Positions 41,684 to 53,789 of a DNA stretch of 64,000 nucleotides are shown here, piece by piece. Source of the stretch: Stomoxys calcitrans (Eukaryota > Arthropoda > Insecta > Diptera > Muscidae); contig NC_081552.1 in NCBI RefSeq assembly GCF_963082655.1, positions 183,504,571 through 183,568,570 of the forward strand, in the 5' to 3' direction. Made by a program: the position numbers and the translations under genes. Each line of letters begins with the position of its first letter. The stretch's first letter is position 1. Below the pieces are notes generated by a model. It was given only the letters and a program-made list of their open reading frames with translations, made no database searches and was not told the origin of the DNA.

Positions 41684-43318
41684 TAATTTAATTGGCTATG
41701 ACAGAACATTTGTAACCACTAACCGAACGTAGAATAGCGTTCCAAGCTATTTCGAGGTGTCTCCCATCACTTGATCTTTCCCTCGGGCTTTTGGTCGTCC
41801 TGGTTTGCTTGTACCACCGTGTTTGCCTCCAAACGACTTTTTTGCTGGAGCTTTTTTATCCATTCTGACAACATGACCTAGCCAATGCAGCCGTTGTATT
41901 TTGATACGTGTGACTATGCTATCGTCGTCATACAGCTCGTGGTTCTTACGACGCCTATGTTCTCTATTAACGCAAACTTGTCCATATATTTTAAAAAGTA
42001 TCTTTCTCTCAAACACTCCAAGCACTGCCTCGTCTTTCATAAGTACCCATGCCTCAGAACCATATAACAAGTATCAGTGTCTTGTATAGTGTAATCTTCG
42101 TTTGTCAAAAGATAGCCTTGTTTCTAAACTGCTTACTTAATCCAAAGTAGCATCTGTTTGCCAGTGTTATTTTTCGCTTTATCTCAAAACTGGTGTCATT
42201 AGTTCCAATTACGGCGGCGCCGAGGTAGATAAAGTTGCAGAGAATCTCAAAGATGTGGTTCTCAACATTCTCCATTTTCTTTATCTGATCGGTTCTACAA
42301 GGCGTTTTGGGAGTTGATACCATCCATTTCGTCTTATCTCCATTTATTGCCAGACCCATTTTCACTGACTCTCCTTCGATTCTTTGAAAGGCTGCAGTTA
42401 CTACTTAGGTGGACCGACCTATGATGACGATGTGGTTGGCATACAAGGAGAGAGAGTAGCATGTGTTCTCTTGTGATTAGTGTGCCATATCTTTTATATC
42501 TGCATCTCGTATAATCTTCTCCAGCAGGACATTAAAGAGATCACACGATAGCCTGTCTGCTTGTCTGAAATTAAATGGGAATTAAATGGTTCCGAGAGAT
42601 CTGCCCTATTCTTACCGAGCAACGTGTATCAGTAAGTGGTATCCTGCAGTGTCTTATGAATTTTGCAGGGATGCCAAACTCAAACATGGCTTGAAATATG
42701 AAATCGCTGGATGAATGCCTTCCATCTATCATAAGGTGATCAATTTGGTTCCTCGTGTTTTGACCGCGTGACAGCCATGTGGCTTTTTGAATATTTTTAT
42801 GTTGAAATCTGGTGCTACTAACTACCATGTTTTTGCCGTGACGAAATCTATAAGCCTCCATCCATTACCGGACGTTATTTCGTGGAGACGAAACTTTCCG
42901 ACTGTTGGACCAAAGATGTCTTCCTTCCCTATCTTCGCATTAAAATGTCCCAGAACGATTTTAATATCATGGGCTGGACAGTGGTCATATTTTCTCTCTA
43001 GGTGCTCGTAGAACATATCCTTGGTCTGCTCGTCCTTGCCTTCCGTGGGTGCATGGGCACAAATAAGGCTGATGTTAAAGAATTTGGTTTTTATGCGGAT
43101 TGTGGTTATCCTCTCATCCACCGGAGTAAAGCTTGAGACAAATCGTTTCAGTCTCCGACTAACCACAAATCCACAGCCAAATTCATGCCTCGTGTTATGG
43201 CAGCTATAGTATAGTTCGTCACCGTTTGGTGTTATAGTGACGCCATTCCCAGTGAATCGCACATGGTGTAATGCGGTAATATCTGCCTTGTACTTATCTA
43301 ATACGTACTTAGCTAGTA
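41684..43318 (-). pseudogene. RTE-type non-LTR retrotransposon fragment
   Basis: On the minus strand, 43318-42822 encodes an endonuclease (KADITALHHVRFTGNG, ERITTIRIKTKFFNISL, APTEGKDEQTKDMFYEHLE, FNAKIGKEDIFG). 42861-42571 is a shifted middle piece, 42365-42105 the RT end, and 42070-41747 the tail (LYGSEAWVLMK, KIYGQVCVNREHRRRKN, IQRLHWLGHVVRM, GRPKARGKDQV). The 3' end is an AATTAAATTAAG-type short-repeat tail as in RTE elements. Stops, shifts and a large internal deletion of the RT core make it non-functional. Paralogues lie at 46890 and 48411. Confidence 0.78.
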
Positions 43319-43900
43319 ATTCCGTTTGTAACACTCCGAAAAATTGATCTGCGACCCTAAAGAGTATATATATTCTGAATCGCCTGAACTTACTGAGTCG
43401 ATCAACCCATGTCCGTCTGTCTAAATCATGATCACGAAATGCGTAAAGCTAGCCACTTGAAATTTTGCACAGATGCTTCTTTATTTTTTTATGCATTAAT
43501 AATGTAGGTCGTCGGGGATTGCACATGGGCCATATCGGTTCAGATTTGTATATAGCCCCCATATAAACCGATCCCCGGATTTGACTTCTTGAGGACATAG
43601 CAGCCTCAATTTTCGACCGATTTGGCTAAAACTTGGGACAAAGACTTGAGTTATGATTTCCAACATTCGTGTCAAATATTATCCGAATCGGTCAAAAAAC
43701 AGATATAGCCCCAAAGAAACCGATCCCCGGATTTGACTTCTTCAGCCCCTAGAAGTCTGATTCGGTTAAAATTCGGCCTAAAAACCTACCTTATGACTAA
43801 CAACATCAGTGCCAAGTTTCATCCGAATCGGTCAATATGGTGATATAGGCCCCTTAAGTACCGGTATCCCGATATGACTTCTTGAGACCAAAATAATTCA
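43319..43900 (+). mobile_element. DINE-1-like element, 5' block and monomers
   Basis: Begins inside the conserved block (TTCCGTTTGTAACACTCC, ACCCTAAAGAGTATATATAT) directly at the 5' break of the RTE fragment. Three monomers with ATAAACCGATCCCCGGATTT follow. No hairpin end is present. Confidence 0.65.
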
Positions 43901-44043
43901 AATACAAACTCAGTTAATAAGGGTAAATTTTTTGTTGATGGCATTCTTTAACTTGTTTCTCCTCCCCTATTTCAATAGTTCTCCGCTGTCGAAAGGAGAC
44001 TTAAATATACAATAGTTTGATACAATTGAAACCCCACTCATAT

Positions 44044-44555
44044 AAAACCAGTAAGGAAAGTCTAAAGTTGGGCGGAGCCGACTATATATTACCCTACACC
44101 TACCTTGAAATTATAAACTCGGGCAATAGAAAGTTATATCTAAATCTTAAACGACTTTTGTCGAACAGATCGTTTGAAAATTTTCATTATTACTGCCATA
44201 TAAATGCAAAGTCGGCGATAAATATGTATGGGGGCTGTATCCAAATCTGAACTGATTTTGATGAAATCTTGCATATATGTTAAAATGAGTAACATAACAA
44301 TGCGTGCTCAATTTTATCCAGATCGGTCGACAATTGTTGTTTCTACGGCCATATTAGTGCAAATCAGGCGATACATATATATGGGAGCTATATCCAAATC
44401 TGAATCGATTTTTATGAAACTTAGAGATATGTTTAGATCATTTACAAACTAATCCGTGCTAAATTCTGTGCAGATCGGTTGAAAATTGTTGTTACTAAGG
44501 CTATTTAAGTGGAAATTGATCGATACATACATATAGGAGTTATAAATCTCGGCCG
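44044..44555 (-). mobile_element. DINE-1-like element, subfamily C, partial
   Basis: Starts AAACCAGTAAGGAAAGTCTA, then AGTTGGGCGGAGCCGACT and TATTACCCTACACCTACC. Three monomers follow before it breaks off. Confidence 0.72.
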
Positions 44556-44559
44556 ACAC

Positions 44560-45070
44560 TGGATAACTATTAACACCATAGAGACTGGAACTTCCAGCCC
44601 CGGCTTTGTGGTGTTCATCATTATCACGGGAAGCTTAGCTGAGAGCTACCGGGCGCTTATACAGGTTGCGGATAGTGGAAAGCTTCGTTTTTAAGTGGAG
44701 TAGCTGCAAATGCACCCGTGGGCAGACAGCGATTTGGAGAGGAGGGTGTCAATGAGGGGTCAGGTGGTACTGACTCTTACTTAAATACTGAGTGCCAATG
44801 ATACTCGAGATGACAAGGCGAGTTATTGGCGCCTTTAAATAGCCAATGGCCAACATCAGCGTCTGTTCTCAGGTTTGGGGGTGTCTGGAGGCGAGCATCG
44901 GATCTTGCAGCAAGCGGGTCGCGACACCCAAGGATACATGTGCGATCCCACAAAACCCAGTGCCCAGCGCCCCGCATGGATTTTGGGGCTGGGCCCGCCC
45001 TCGTGAAATTACAATAACTCAAAGAAACAAATGAATAGAAAAAACGGACGCCCTAACATTGACGACCCAC
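44560..45070 (+). pseudogene. Retroelement debris shared with 9480-9600
   Basis: TACTGAGTGCCAATGATACT, CGAGATGACAAGGCGAGTTA and TTGGCGCCTTTAAAT match 9525-9580. It is followed by a segment coding TCAIPQNPVPSAPHGFW or, in another frame, CDPTKPSAQRPAWILGLG. I see no RT or nuclease motif; it is probably ORF1/UTR of a non-LTR element. Confidence 0.35.
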
Positions 45071-45078
45071 GCAAACTA

Positions 45079-46888
45079 AACAAGTAAAAGCGTGCTAAGT
45101 TCGGCCGGGCCGAATCTTATATACCCTCCACCATGGATCGCATTTGTCGAGTTCTTTTCCCGGCATCTCTTCTTAGGCAAAAAAGGATATAAGAAAAGAG
45201 TTGCTCTGCTATTAAAACGATATCAAGATATGGTCCGGTTCGGACCACAATTAAATTATATGTTGGAGACCTGTGTAAAATTTCAGCCAATTCGTATAAG
45301 AATTGCGCCCATTGGGGCTCACGAAGTAAAATAGAGAGAACGATTTTTATGGGATCTGTATCGGGCTATAGACCGATTAAGACCATAATAAACACGTTTG
45401 TGGATAGTCATGAGAGGATCCGTCGTACAAAATTTCAGGCATATCGGATAATAATTGCGACTTCTAGGGGTCAAGAAGTCAAGATCCCAGATCGGTTTAT
45501 ATGACAGCTATATCAGGTTATGAACCGATTTGAACCTTATTTGACACAGTTGTTGAAAGTAAAAATAAAATACGTCATGCAACATTTCAGCCAAATCGGA
45601 TAGGAATTGCGCCCTCTAGAAGCTCAAGAAGTCAAATCCCCAGATCTGTTTATATGACAGCTATATCAGGTTATGGACCGATTTCAACCATACTTGGCAC
45701 AGTTGTTGGATATCATAATGAAATACTTCGTGCAAAAATTCATTCCAATCGGATAAGAATTGCGCACTCTAGAGGCTCAAGAAGTCAAGACCCAAGGTCG
45801 GTTTATATGGCAGATATATCAGGTTATGGACCGATTTAAACCATACTAGGCACAGTTGTTGGGTACCATAACAAAACACGTCGTGCGAAATTCCATTCCA
45901 TTCGGATAAGGATTGCGCACTTTAGAGGCTCAAGAAGTCAAGACCCAAGATCGGTTTATATGGCAGCTATATCAGGTTACGGGCCGATTTGAACCATACT
46001 TGGCGCAGTTGTTGGATATCATAACAAAACACGTCGTGCAAAATTTCATTCTGATCGGATAAGAATTGCGCACGCTAGAGGCTCAAGAAGTCAAGACCCA
46101 AGATCGGTTTATATGGAAGTATGGACCGATTTGAACCATACTTGGCACAGTTGTTGGATATCATAACAAAACACGTCGTGCAAAATTTCATTCTGATCGG
46201 ATAAGAATTACGCATGCTAGAAGTTCAAGAAGTCAAGACCCACGATCGGTTTATATGGCAGCTATATCAGGTTATGGACCGATTTGAACCATACTTGGCA
46301 CAGTTGTTGGATATCATAACAAAACACGTCGTGCAAAATTTCATTCTGATCGGATAAGAATTACGCACGCTAGAGGCTCAAGAAGTCAAGACCCAAGATC
46401 GGTTTATATGGCAGCTATATCAGGTTATGGACCGATTTGAACTATACTTGGCACAGTTGTTGGATATCATAACAAAACACGTCGTGTAAAATTTCATTCC
46501 AATCGGATAAGAATTGCACACTCTAGAGGCTCAAGAAGTCAAGACCCAAGATCGGTTTATATGGCAGCTATATCAAAACATGGACCGATATGGCCCATTT
46601 ACAATACCAACCGACCTACACTAATAAGAAGTATTTGTGCAAAATTTCAAGCGGCTAGCTTTACTCCTTCGGAAGTTAGCGTGCTTTCGACAGACAGACG
46701 GACGGACGGACGGACGGACGGACGGACGGACGGACGGACAGACGGACGGACATGGCTAGATCGACATAAAATGTCACGACGATCAAGAATATATATACTT
46801 TATGGGGTCTCAGACGAATATTTCGAGTAGTTACAAACAGAATGACGAAATTAGTATACCCCCCATCTTATGGTGGAGGGTATAAAAA
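45079..46888 (-). mobile_element. Full-length DINE-1-like element, subfamily A (1.8 kb)
   Basis: Starts AACAAGTAAAAGCGTGCTAA with the hairpin TTCGGC-CGG-GCCGAA and TATACCCTCCACCAT. About seven ~165-bp monomers follow (AGATCGGTTTATATGGCAGC, AACCATACTTGGCACAGTTG). A GACGGACG microsatellite (about 46690-46755) is followed by the 5' block and ATGGTGGAGGGTATAAAAA. One monomer carries a diagnostic deletion (TATATGGAAGTATGGACC near 46113). It is nearly identical to 51957-53742 in inverse orientation. Confidence 0.9.
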
Positions 46889-46889
46889 G

Positions 46890-47230
46890 GACCATGATCT
46901 GCGGATCTGCACCCGGACTCAATATGCATTGGCGTATGTATTGAAGAAGTTCAAGGCATAAACGCCTTAAAGGAAGTGCGATGGACCGGGAATGGCATTA
47001 CAACGACATCAAATGCTGACGAACTGTATTATAGCTGCCACAACACAAGGCATGAATTTAGCTGTGAATTTGTGGTTAATCGGAGACTGAAACACCTTGT
47101 GTAAAGATTTACTCCGGTGGATAAGAGGCTAGCCACAATCCGCTTAAAAGCCAAATTCTTTAACATCAGCCTGATAAGGCGTATGCACCTGATATCCTGT
47201 ACCACAGTGGTGGTGTGGGGTATGAAAAGG
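46890..47230 (+). pseudogene. RTE endonuclease fragment
   Basis: Plus-strand relic of the RTE endonuclease: CGATGGACCGGGAATGGCAT, ACGAACTGTATTATAGCTGC, then AGCCAAATTCTTTAACATCA correspond to the part at 43250-43070 of the minus copy. An in-frame stop follows CACCTTGTG. 47231-47418 is unassigned. Confidence 0.65.
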
Positions 47231-47418
47231 AGATCAAAAGTGGGCAATTGATGCTACTAATTCTGATGTACTAGTTCAGGAGCAACGACTTCTCTTGACA
47301 CACATAAATCATGCAAATACAGATACCATAGGTGCTCTTTTAGGGAGCTATACGAAATACACCATCTATCTTGCCTGGGTCCTGTTATAGGAATGGAACG
47401 AGATGCCCCATTCAGTCG

Positions 47419-48410
47419 TTTTTATACCCACCACCGTAGGATTGGGGGTATATTCATTTAGTCATTCCGTTTGCAACACATCGAAATATCAATTTCCGAC
47501 CCTACAAAGTATATATATTTCGGATCGTCGTAAAATTCTAAGACGATTTAACGATGCCCGAGGGTCTGTCCGTCCATCTGTTGTAATCACTCTACATGCT
47601 TCAAAAATTGAGATATTGAGCTGAAATTTGGCCCAGATACGTCTTTTAAATGCTCGCTGTTCAAGTTCTTGAACGAGCCAAATCCAACCATATTTGGATA
47701 TAGCTGCTATATAGACCGACTTTCCGATAAAGGGTCTAATGCCCATAAAAACCTAATTTTTCATCCGATTTTGATGAAATTTGAAATAGTGAGTAGTTTA
47801 GACCTTCCGATATCTGACCCAAATATGGTTCAAGTCGGACTATATTTAGATATAGCTGCCATATAGACCGATGTGCCGATAAAGGGTCTGAAGCCCATAA
47901 AGGCTTTATGTATTGCCCAATTTCGCTGAAATTTGAAACAGTGGGTTATTTAAAGCCTCCCGACTGATCTAAGTATGGTTCAGATCGAACTATACTTAGA
48001 TATAGCTGCCATATAGACCGATCTGCCGATAAAGGGTCTGAAGCCCATAAAAGCTACATTTTTCAACCGATTTCGGTTAAATTTAAAACAGTGAGTAGTT
48101 TTAGGCGTCCCAATATAGGTCCCAAACATGGTTCAGATCGGACTTTATTTAGATATAGCTGCCATATAGACCGATCTGCCGATAAAGGGTCTGAAGCCCA
48201 TAAAAGCTTTATTTATTATCCGATTTCGTTGAAATTTAAAACAGCGAGTAGTTTTAGGCCTACCAACATCTGACCCAAATATGGTTCAGATCGGACTATA
48301 TTTAAATGTAGCTGCCATATAGACCGATCTCCCGATAAGGGGTCTGAAGCTCATAAATGCATTATTTTTATCCAATTTCACTGAAATTTGAAACAGTAGG
48401 TAGTTTTGAG
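47419..48410 (+). mobile_element. DINE-1-like element, subfamily B, 5' two-thirds (nested host)
   Basis: Starts TTTTTATACCCACCACCGTA with the 5' block (GACCCTACAAAGTATATATA) and five monomers (GATATAGCTGCCATATAGAC, GATAAAGGGTCTGAAGCCC). It is interrupted by an RTE fragment at 48411, continues at 48998-49095, then is interrupted by a subfamily A element; its end is at 50167-50357. Confidence 0.82.
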
Positions 48411-48997
48411 GAATGACACCAGTTTTGAGATAAAGCGAAGAATAATACTGGCAAACAGATGCTTCTTTGGACTAAGTAAGCAGTTTAGAAACAAGGCCAC
48501 CTCTCGACAGACGAAGACTACACTTTACAAGACACTGATACTACCCGTGCTGTTATATGGTTCTGAAGCATGGGTACTTGTGAAAGCAGATGAGGCAGTG
48601 CTTAGTGCTTGGAGTATTTGAGAGAAAGATTCTTCGTAAAATATATGGACCAGTTTGCGTTAACGGAGAATATAGGCGACGTTTGAACCACGAGCTGTAT
48701 GACGACGATAACATAGTTACACGCATCGGAATACAACGGCTGCGTTGGCTAGGTCATGTTGTTAGAATGGATGAAGAAGTTCCAGCAAAGAAGTCTTTTG
48801 AAGGCAAACATGGTGGGTGGTACACGCAAACCGGGAAGACCAAAAGCCCGATGGAAAAATCAAGTTGTGGGAGACACCTCGAAACTTGGTGTCAGAAATT
48901 TTAGAATGAGCGCAGAAGATCGAGGCGCTTGGAACGCTATTCTACGTTCTGCTAGTGGAACAAATATTCTGTCGTAGCTAATTAAAGTAAAGTAAGA
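48411..48997 (+). pseudogene. 5'-truncated RTE retrotransposon insertion
   Basis: The plus strand encodes the RTE tail: TSFEIKRRIILANRCFFGLS, KTTLYKTLILPVLLYGSEAW, RKILRKIYGPVCVNGEYRRR and IQRLRWLGHVVRMDEEVPAK, with one or two shifts. It ends CTAATTAAAGTAAAGTAAGA. GTAGTTTT occurs at both edges (48400-48407, 48998-49005), a likely target duplication. Most of the element (endonuclease and RT core) is missing. Confidence 0.85.
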
Positions 48998-49095
48998 GTA
49001 GTTTTAGGGCACCCGCCATCCGACCCAAATATGGTAAAAATAGGACTGTATTTAGATATAGCTGTCATATAGACCGTCTGAAGCGCATAAAAACT
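48998..49095 (+). mobile_element. DINE-1-like subfamily B, continuation
   Basis: The interrupted monomer resumes (GTAGTTTTAGGGCACCCGCC) and runs to CATAAAAAC, where the next element is inserted. Confidence 0.75.
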
Positions 49096-50166
49096 TTTTT
49101 ATACCCTCCACAATAGGGTGGAGGTACACTAATTTCGTCACTCTGTTTGTAACACCCCGAAATATTCGTCTGAGACGCCATAAAGTATATATATTCTTAA
49201 ACGTCATGTCATTTTAAGTTGATCTAGCCATGTCCGATCGTCTGTCCGTTCGTCCGTCCGTCTGTCTGTCGAAAGCACGATAACTTTCGAAGGAGTAAAG
49301 CTAGCCGCTTGAAATTTTGCACAAATACTTTTTATTAGTGTAGGTCGGTTGGGATTGTAAATGGGCCAAATCGGTCTATGTTTTGATATAGCTACCATAT
49401 AAACCGCTCTTGGGTCTTGACTTCTTGAGCCTCTAGAGTGCACAATTCTCGTCCGATTGAACTGAAACTTTCAACGTGGTGTTTCGGTATCACTTCCAAC
49501 AACAACGCTAAGTATGGTTGAAATCGGTCCATGCTTTGATATAGCTGCCATATAAACCGATCTAGGGTCTTGACTTCTTGAGCTTCTAGAGGGCGCAATT
49601 CTCATCCGATTTGACTGAATTTTGCACGTGGTGTTTTGGTGTCACTTCCAACAACTGTGCTAAGTATGATTCAAATCGATTCATAATCTGGTGTAGCTGT
49701 CATATGAACCGATCTTGGATCTTGAATTCTTGAGCCAATAGAGCGCGCAATTCTCATCCGATTTGGCTGAAATTTTGCACGAGGTGTTTTGTTATGCCTC
49801 TAGAGGGAGCAATTCTCATCGGACTTGGCATAAATTTTGTATAACGGCCTCGCTCAAGACTTTCAACATTCGTGTCTAATATAGTCTGAATCGATCAATA
49901 GCTTGATACAGCTCCCATATAAACCTATCTCCCGATTTTGCTTCTTGAGCCCCTACAAGGCCCAATTATTATCCGAATGAACTGAAATATTACACAATGA
50001 CTTCTAGAATGTTCAGCATTAATTTATGGTCCAAATCGGACTGTAACTTGATATAGCTCCAAAAGCATAACAGTTTTTATTCAATATTCTTTGGTTTCCT
50101 AAAAAGAGATACCGCTCATAGAACTCAACAAATGCGCTCCACGCTCCACGCACGCTCTTACTTGTT
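49096..50166 (+). mobile_element. DINE-1-like element, subfamily A, inserted into subfamily B copy
   Basis: Starts TTTTTATACCCTCCACAATA, has the 5' block, GTCCGTCC microsatellite and five monomers. The end is partly deleted: the GGTGGAGGGTATATAAG hairpin is replaced by CGCTCCACGCTCCACGCACG before CTCTTACTTGTT. Confidence 0.83.
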
Positions 50167-50357
50167 TATTTTCGGATTTTGTTGAAATTTATTTATTAGA
50201 CCACTCAATATACTCAATGTTATATTTACGTGCCGAATTTGGGTGCATAAGTTATCCAATTTTCATCAGATTGTGACGAAAGAGGGTTTATATATATACC
50301 CGAGGTGGTTGGTATCCATAGTTCGGCCCGGCCGAACTTAATGCCTTTTTAATTGTT
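50167..50357 (+). mobile_element. DINE-1-like subfamily B 3' end
   Basis: TATTTTCGGATTTTGTTGAA completes the monomer cut at 49095. The end follows: TACCCGAGGTGGTTGGTATC, hairpin GTTCGGCCCGGCCGAAC, TTAATGCCTTTTTAATTGTT. Confidence 0.82.
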
Positions 50358-50363
50358 CTTATG

Positions 50364-51764
50364 TTTTTATACCCCCCACCATAAGATGGGGGGTATACTA
50401 ATTTCGTCATTCTGTTTGTAACTACTCGAAATATTCGTCTGAGACCCCATAAAGTATATATATTCTTAATCGTCGCGAAATTTTATGTCGATCTAGCCAT
50501 GTCCGTCCGTCTGTCCGTCCGTCCGTCTGTCCGTCCGTCCGTCCGTCTGTCTGTCGAAAGCACGCTAACTTCCGAAGGAGTAAAGCTAGCCGCTTGAAAT
50601 TTTGCACAAATACTTCTTATTAGTGTAGGTCGGTTGGTATTGTAAATGGGCCATATCGGTCCATGTTTTGATATAGCTGCCATATAAACCGATCTTGGGT
50701 CTTGACTTCTTGAGCCTCTAGAGTGCGCAATTCTTATCCGATTGGAATGAAATTTTGCACGACGTGTTTTGTTATGATATCCAATAACTGTGCCAAGTAT
50801 GGTTCAAATCGGTTTATAACCTAATATAGCTGCCATATAAACCGATCTTGGGTCTTGACTTGCTGAGCCTCTAGAGTGCGCAATTCTTATCCGATTGGAA
50901 TGAAATTTCGCACGACGTGTTTTGTTATGATATCCAATAACTGTGCCAAGTATGGTTCAAATCGGTTCATAACCTGATATAGCTGCCATATAAACCGATC
51001 TGGGGTCTTGACTTCTTGAGCCTCTAGAGTGCGCAATTCTTATCCGATTGGAATGAAATTTTGCACGACGTGTTTTGTTATGATATCCAACAACTGTGCC
51101 AAATATGGTTCAAATCGGTTAATAACCTGATATAGCTGTCATATAAACCGATCTTGGGTCTTGACTTCTTGAGCTTCTAGAGGGCGCAATTCTCATCCGA
51201 TTTGACTGAATTTTGCACGTGGTGTTTTGGTGTCACTTCCAACAACTGTGCTAAGTATGATTCAAATCGATTCATAATCTGGTGTAGCTGTCATATGAAC
51301 CGATCTTGGATCTTGAATTCTTGAGCCAATAGAGCGCGCAATTCTCATCCGATTTGGCTGAAATTTTGCACGAGGTGTTTTGTTATGCCTCTAGAGGGAG
51401 CAATTCTCATCGGACTTGGCAGAAATTTTGTACAACGGCTTCGCTCAAGACTTTCCACATTCGTGTCTAATATAGTCTGAATCGATCAATAGCTTGATAC
51501 AGCTCCCATATAAACCTATCTCCCGATTTTGCTTCTTGAGCCCCTACAAGGCCCAATTATTATCCGAATGATCTGAAATATTACACAATGACTTCTTGAA
51601 TGTTTAGCATTAATTTATGGTCCAAATCGGACTGTAACTTGATATAGCTCCAATAGCATAACAGTTTTTATTCAATATTCTTTGGTTTCCTAAAAAGAGA
51701 TACCGCTCATAGAACTCAACAAATGCGCTCCACGCTCCACGCTCCACGCACGCTCTTACTTGTT
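50364..51764 (+). mobile_element. DINE-1-like element, subfamily A (likely recombinant copy)
   Basis: Its 5' part resembles the full-length copy at 51957, with ATCGTCGCGAAATTTTATGT and the same monomers. Its 3' part from about 51173 is the same as 49581-50166, including the damaged CGCTCCACGCTCCACG end. Confidence 0.83.
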
Positions 51765-51950
51765 TATTTTCGGATTTTGTTGAAATTTATTTATTAGACA
51801 ATATACTCAATGTTATATTTACGTGCCGAATTTGGGTGCATAAGTTATCCAATTTTCATCAGATTATGACGAAAGAGGGTTTATATATATACCCGTGGTG
51901 GTTGGTATCCATAGTTCGGCCCGGCCGAACTAAATGCCTTTTTAATTGTT
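51765..51950 (+). mobile_element. DINE-1-like subfamily B 3' end, second copy
   Basis: Duplicate of 50167-50357, lacking a few bases (ATTAGACAATATACTCAATG against ATTAGACCACTCAATATACT). Confidence 0.82.
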
Positions 51951-51956
51951 CTTATG

Positions 51957-53742
51957 TTTTTATACCCTCCACCATAATATGGGGGGTATACTAATTTCGT
52001 CATTCTGTTTGTAACTACTCGAAATATTCGTCTGAGACCCCATAAAGTATATATATTCTTGATCGTCGTGACATTTTATGTCGATCTAGCCATGTCCGTC
52101 CGTCCGTCCGTCCGTCCGTCCGTCTGTCTGTCGAAAGCACGCTTACTTCCGAAGGAGTAAAGCTAGCCGCTTGAAATTTTGCACAAATACTTCTTATTAG
52201 TGTAGGTCGGTTGGTATTGTAAATGGGCCATATCGGTCCATGTTTTGATATAGCTGCCATATAAACCGATCTTGGGTCTTGACTTCTTGAGCCTCTAGAG
52301 TGTGCAATTCTTATCCGATTGGAATGAAATTTTACACGACGTGTTTTGTTATGATATCCAACAACTGTGCCAAGTATAGTTTAAATCGGTCCATAACCTG
52401 ATATAGCTGCCATATAAACCGATCTTGGGTCTTGACTTCTTGAGCCTCTAGCGTGCGTAATTCTTATCCGATCAGAATGAAATTTTGCACGACGTGTTTT
52501 GTTATGATATCCAACAACTGTGCCAAGTATGGTTCAAATCGGTCCATAACCTGATATAGCTGCCATATAAACCGATCGTGGGTCTTGACTTCTTGAACTT
52601 CTAGCGTGCGTAATTCTTATCCGATCAGAATGAAATTTTGCACGACGTGTTTTGTTATGATATCCAACAACTGTGCCAAGTATGGTTCAAATCGGTCCAT
52701 ACTTCCATATAAACCGATCTTGGGTCTTGACTTCTTGAGCCTCTAGCGTGCGCAATTCTTATCCGATCAGAATGAAATTTTGCACGACGTGTTTTGTTAT
52801 GATATCCAACAACTGTGCCAAGTATGGTTCAAATCGGCCCGTAACCTGATATAGCTGCCATATAAACCGATCTTGGGTCTTGACTTCTTGAGCCTCTAGA
52901 GTGCGCAATCCTTATCCGAATGGAATGGAATTTCGCACGACGTGTTTTGTTATGGTACCCAACAACTGTGCCTAGTATGGTTTAAACCGGTCCATAACCT
53001 GATATATCTGCCATATAAACCGACCTTGGGTCTTGACTTCTTGAGCCTCTAGAGTGCGCAATTCTTATCCGATTGGAATGAATTTTTGCACGAAGTATTT
53101 CATTATGATATCCAACAACTGTGCCAAGTATGGTTGAAATCGGTCCATAACCTGATATAGCTGTCATATAAACAGATCTGGGGATTTGACTTCTTGAGCT
53201 TCTAGAGGGCGCAATTCCTATCCGATTTGGCTGAAATGTTGCATGACGTATTTTATTTTTACTTTCAACAACTGTGTCAAATAAGGTTCAAATCGGTTCA
53301 TAACCTGATATAGCTGTCATATAAACCGATCTGGGATCTTGACTTCTTGACCCCTAGAAGTCGCAATTATTATCCGATATGCCTGAAATTTTGTACGACG
53401 GATCCTCTCATGACTATCCACAAACGTGTTTATTATGGTCTTAATCGGTCTATAGCCCGATACAGATCCCATAAAAATCGTTCTCTCTATTTTACTTCGT
53501 GAGCCCCAATGGGCGCAATTCTTATACGAATTGGCTGAAATTTTACACAGGTCTCCAACATATAATTTAATTGTGGTCCGAACCGGACCATATCTTGATA
53601 TCGTTTTAATAGCAGAGCAACTCTTTTCTTATATCCTTTTTTGCCTAAGAAGAGATGCCGGGAAAAGAACTCGACAAATGCGATCCATGGTGGAGGGTAT
53701 ATAAGATTCGGCCCGGCCGAACTTAGCACGCTTTTACTTGTT
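51957..53742 (+). mobile_element. Full-length DINE-1-like element, subfamily A, inverted twin of 45079-46888
   Basis: Starts TTTTATACCCTCCACCATAA and ends with the intact hairpin GATTCGGCCCGGCCGAAC, then TTAGCACGCTTTTACTTGTT. It shares the diagnostic monomer deletion (GGTCCATACTTCCATATAAA near 52695) with the copy at 45079. Confidence 0.9.
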
Positions 53743-53789
53743 AATTTTACAATTAAAGAAGAAGACGACCCATTCAGTAATTTTCTCTT

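Larger units (their letters stand above)
49581..51950 (+). repeat. Tandem segmental duplication, ~1.59-kb period
   Basis: AGCTTCTAGAGGGCGCAATT at 49581 and again at 51173 starts matching blocks of ~775 bp. They run through the same damaged subfamily A end and subfamily B end to TTAATTGTTCTTATG at both 50357 and 51950. Confidence 0.88.
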
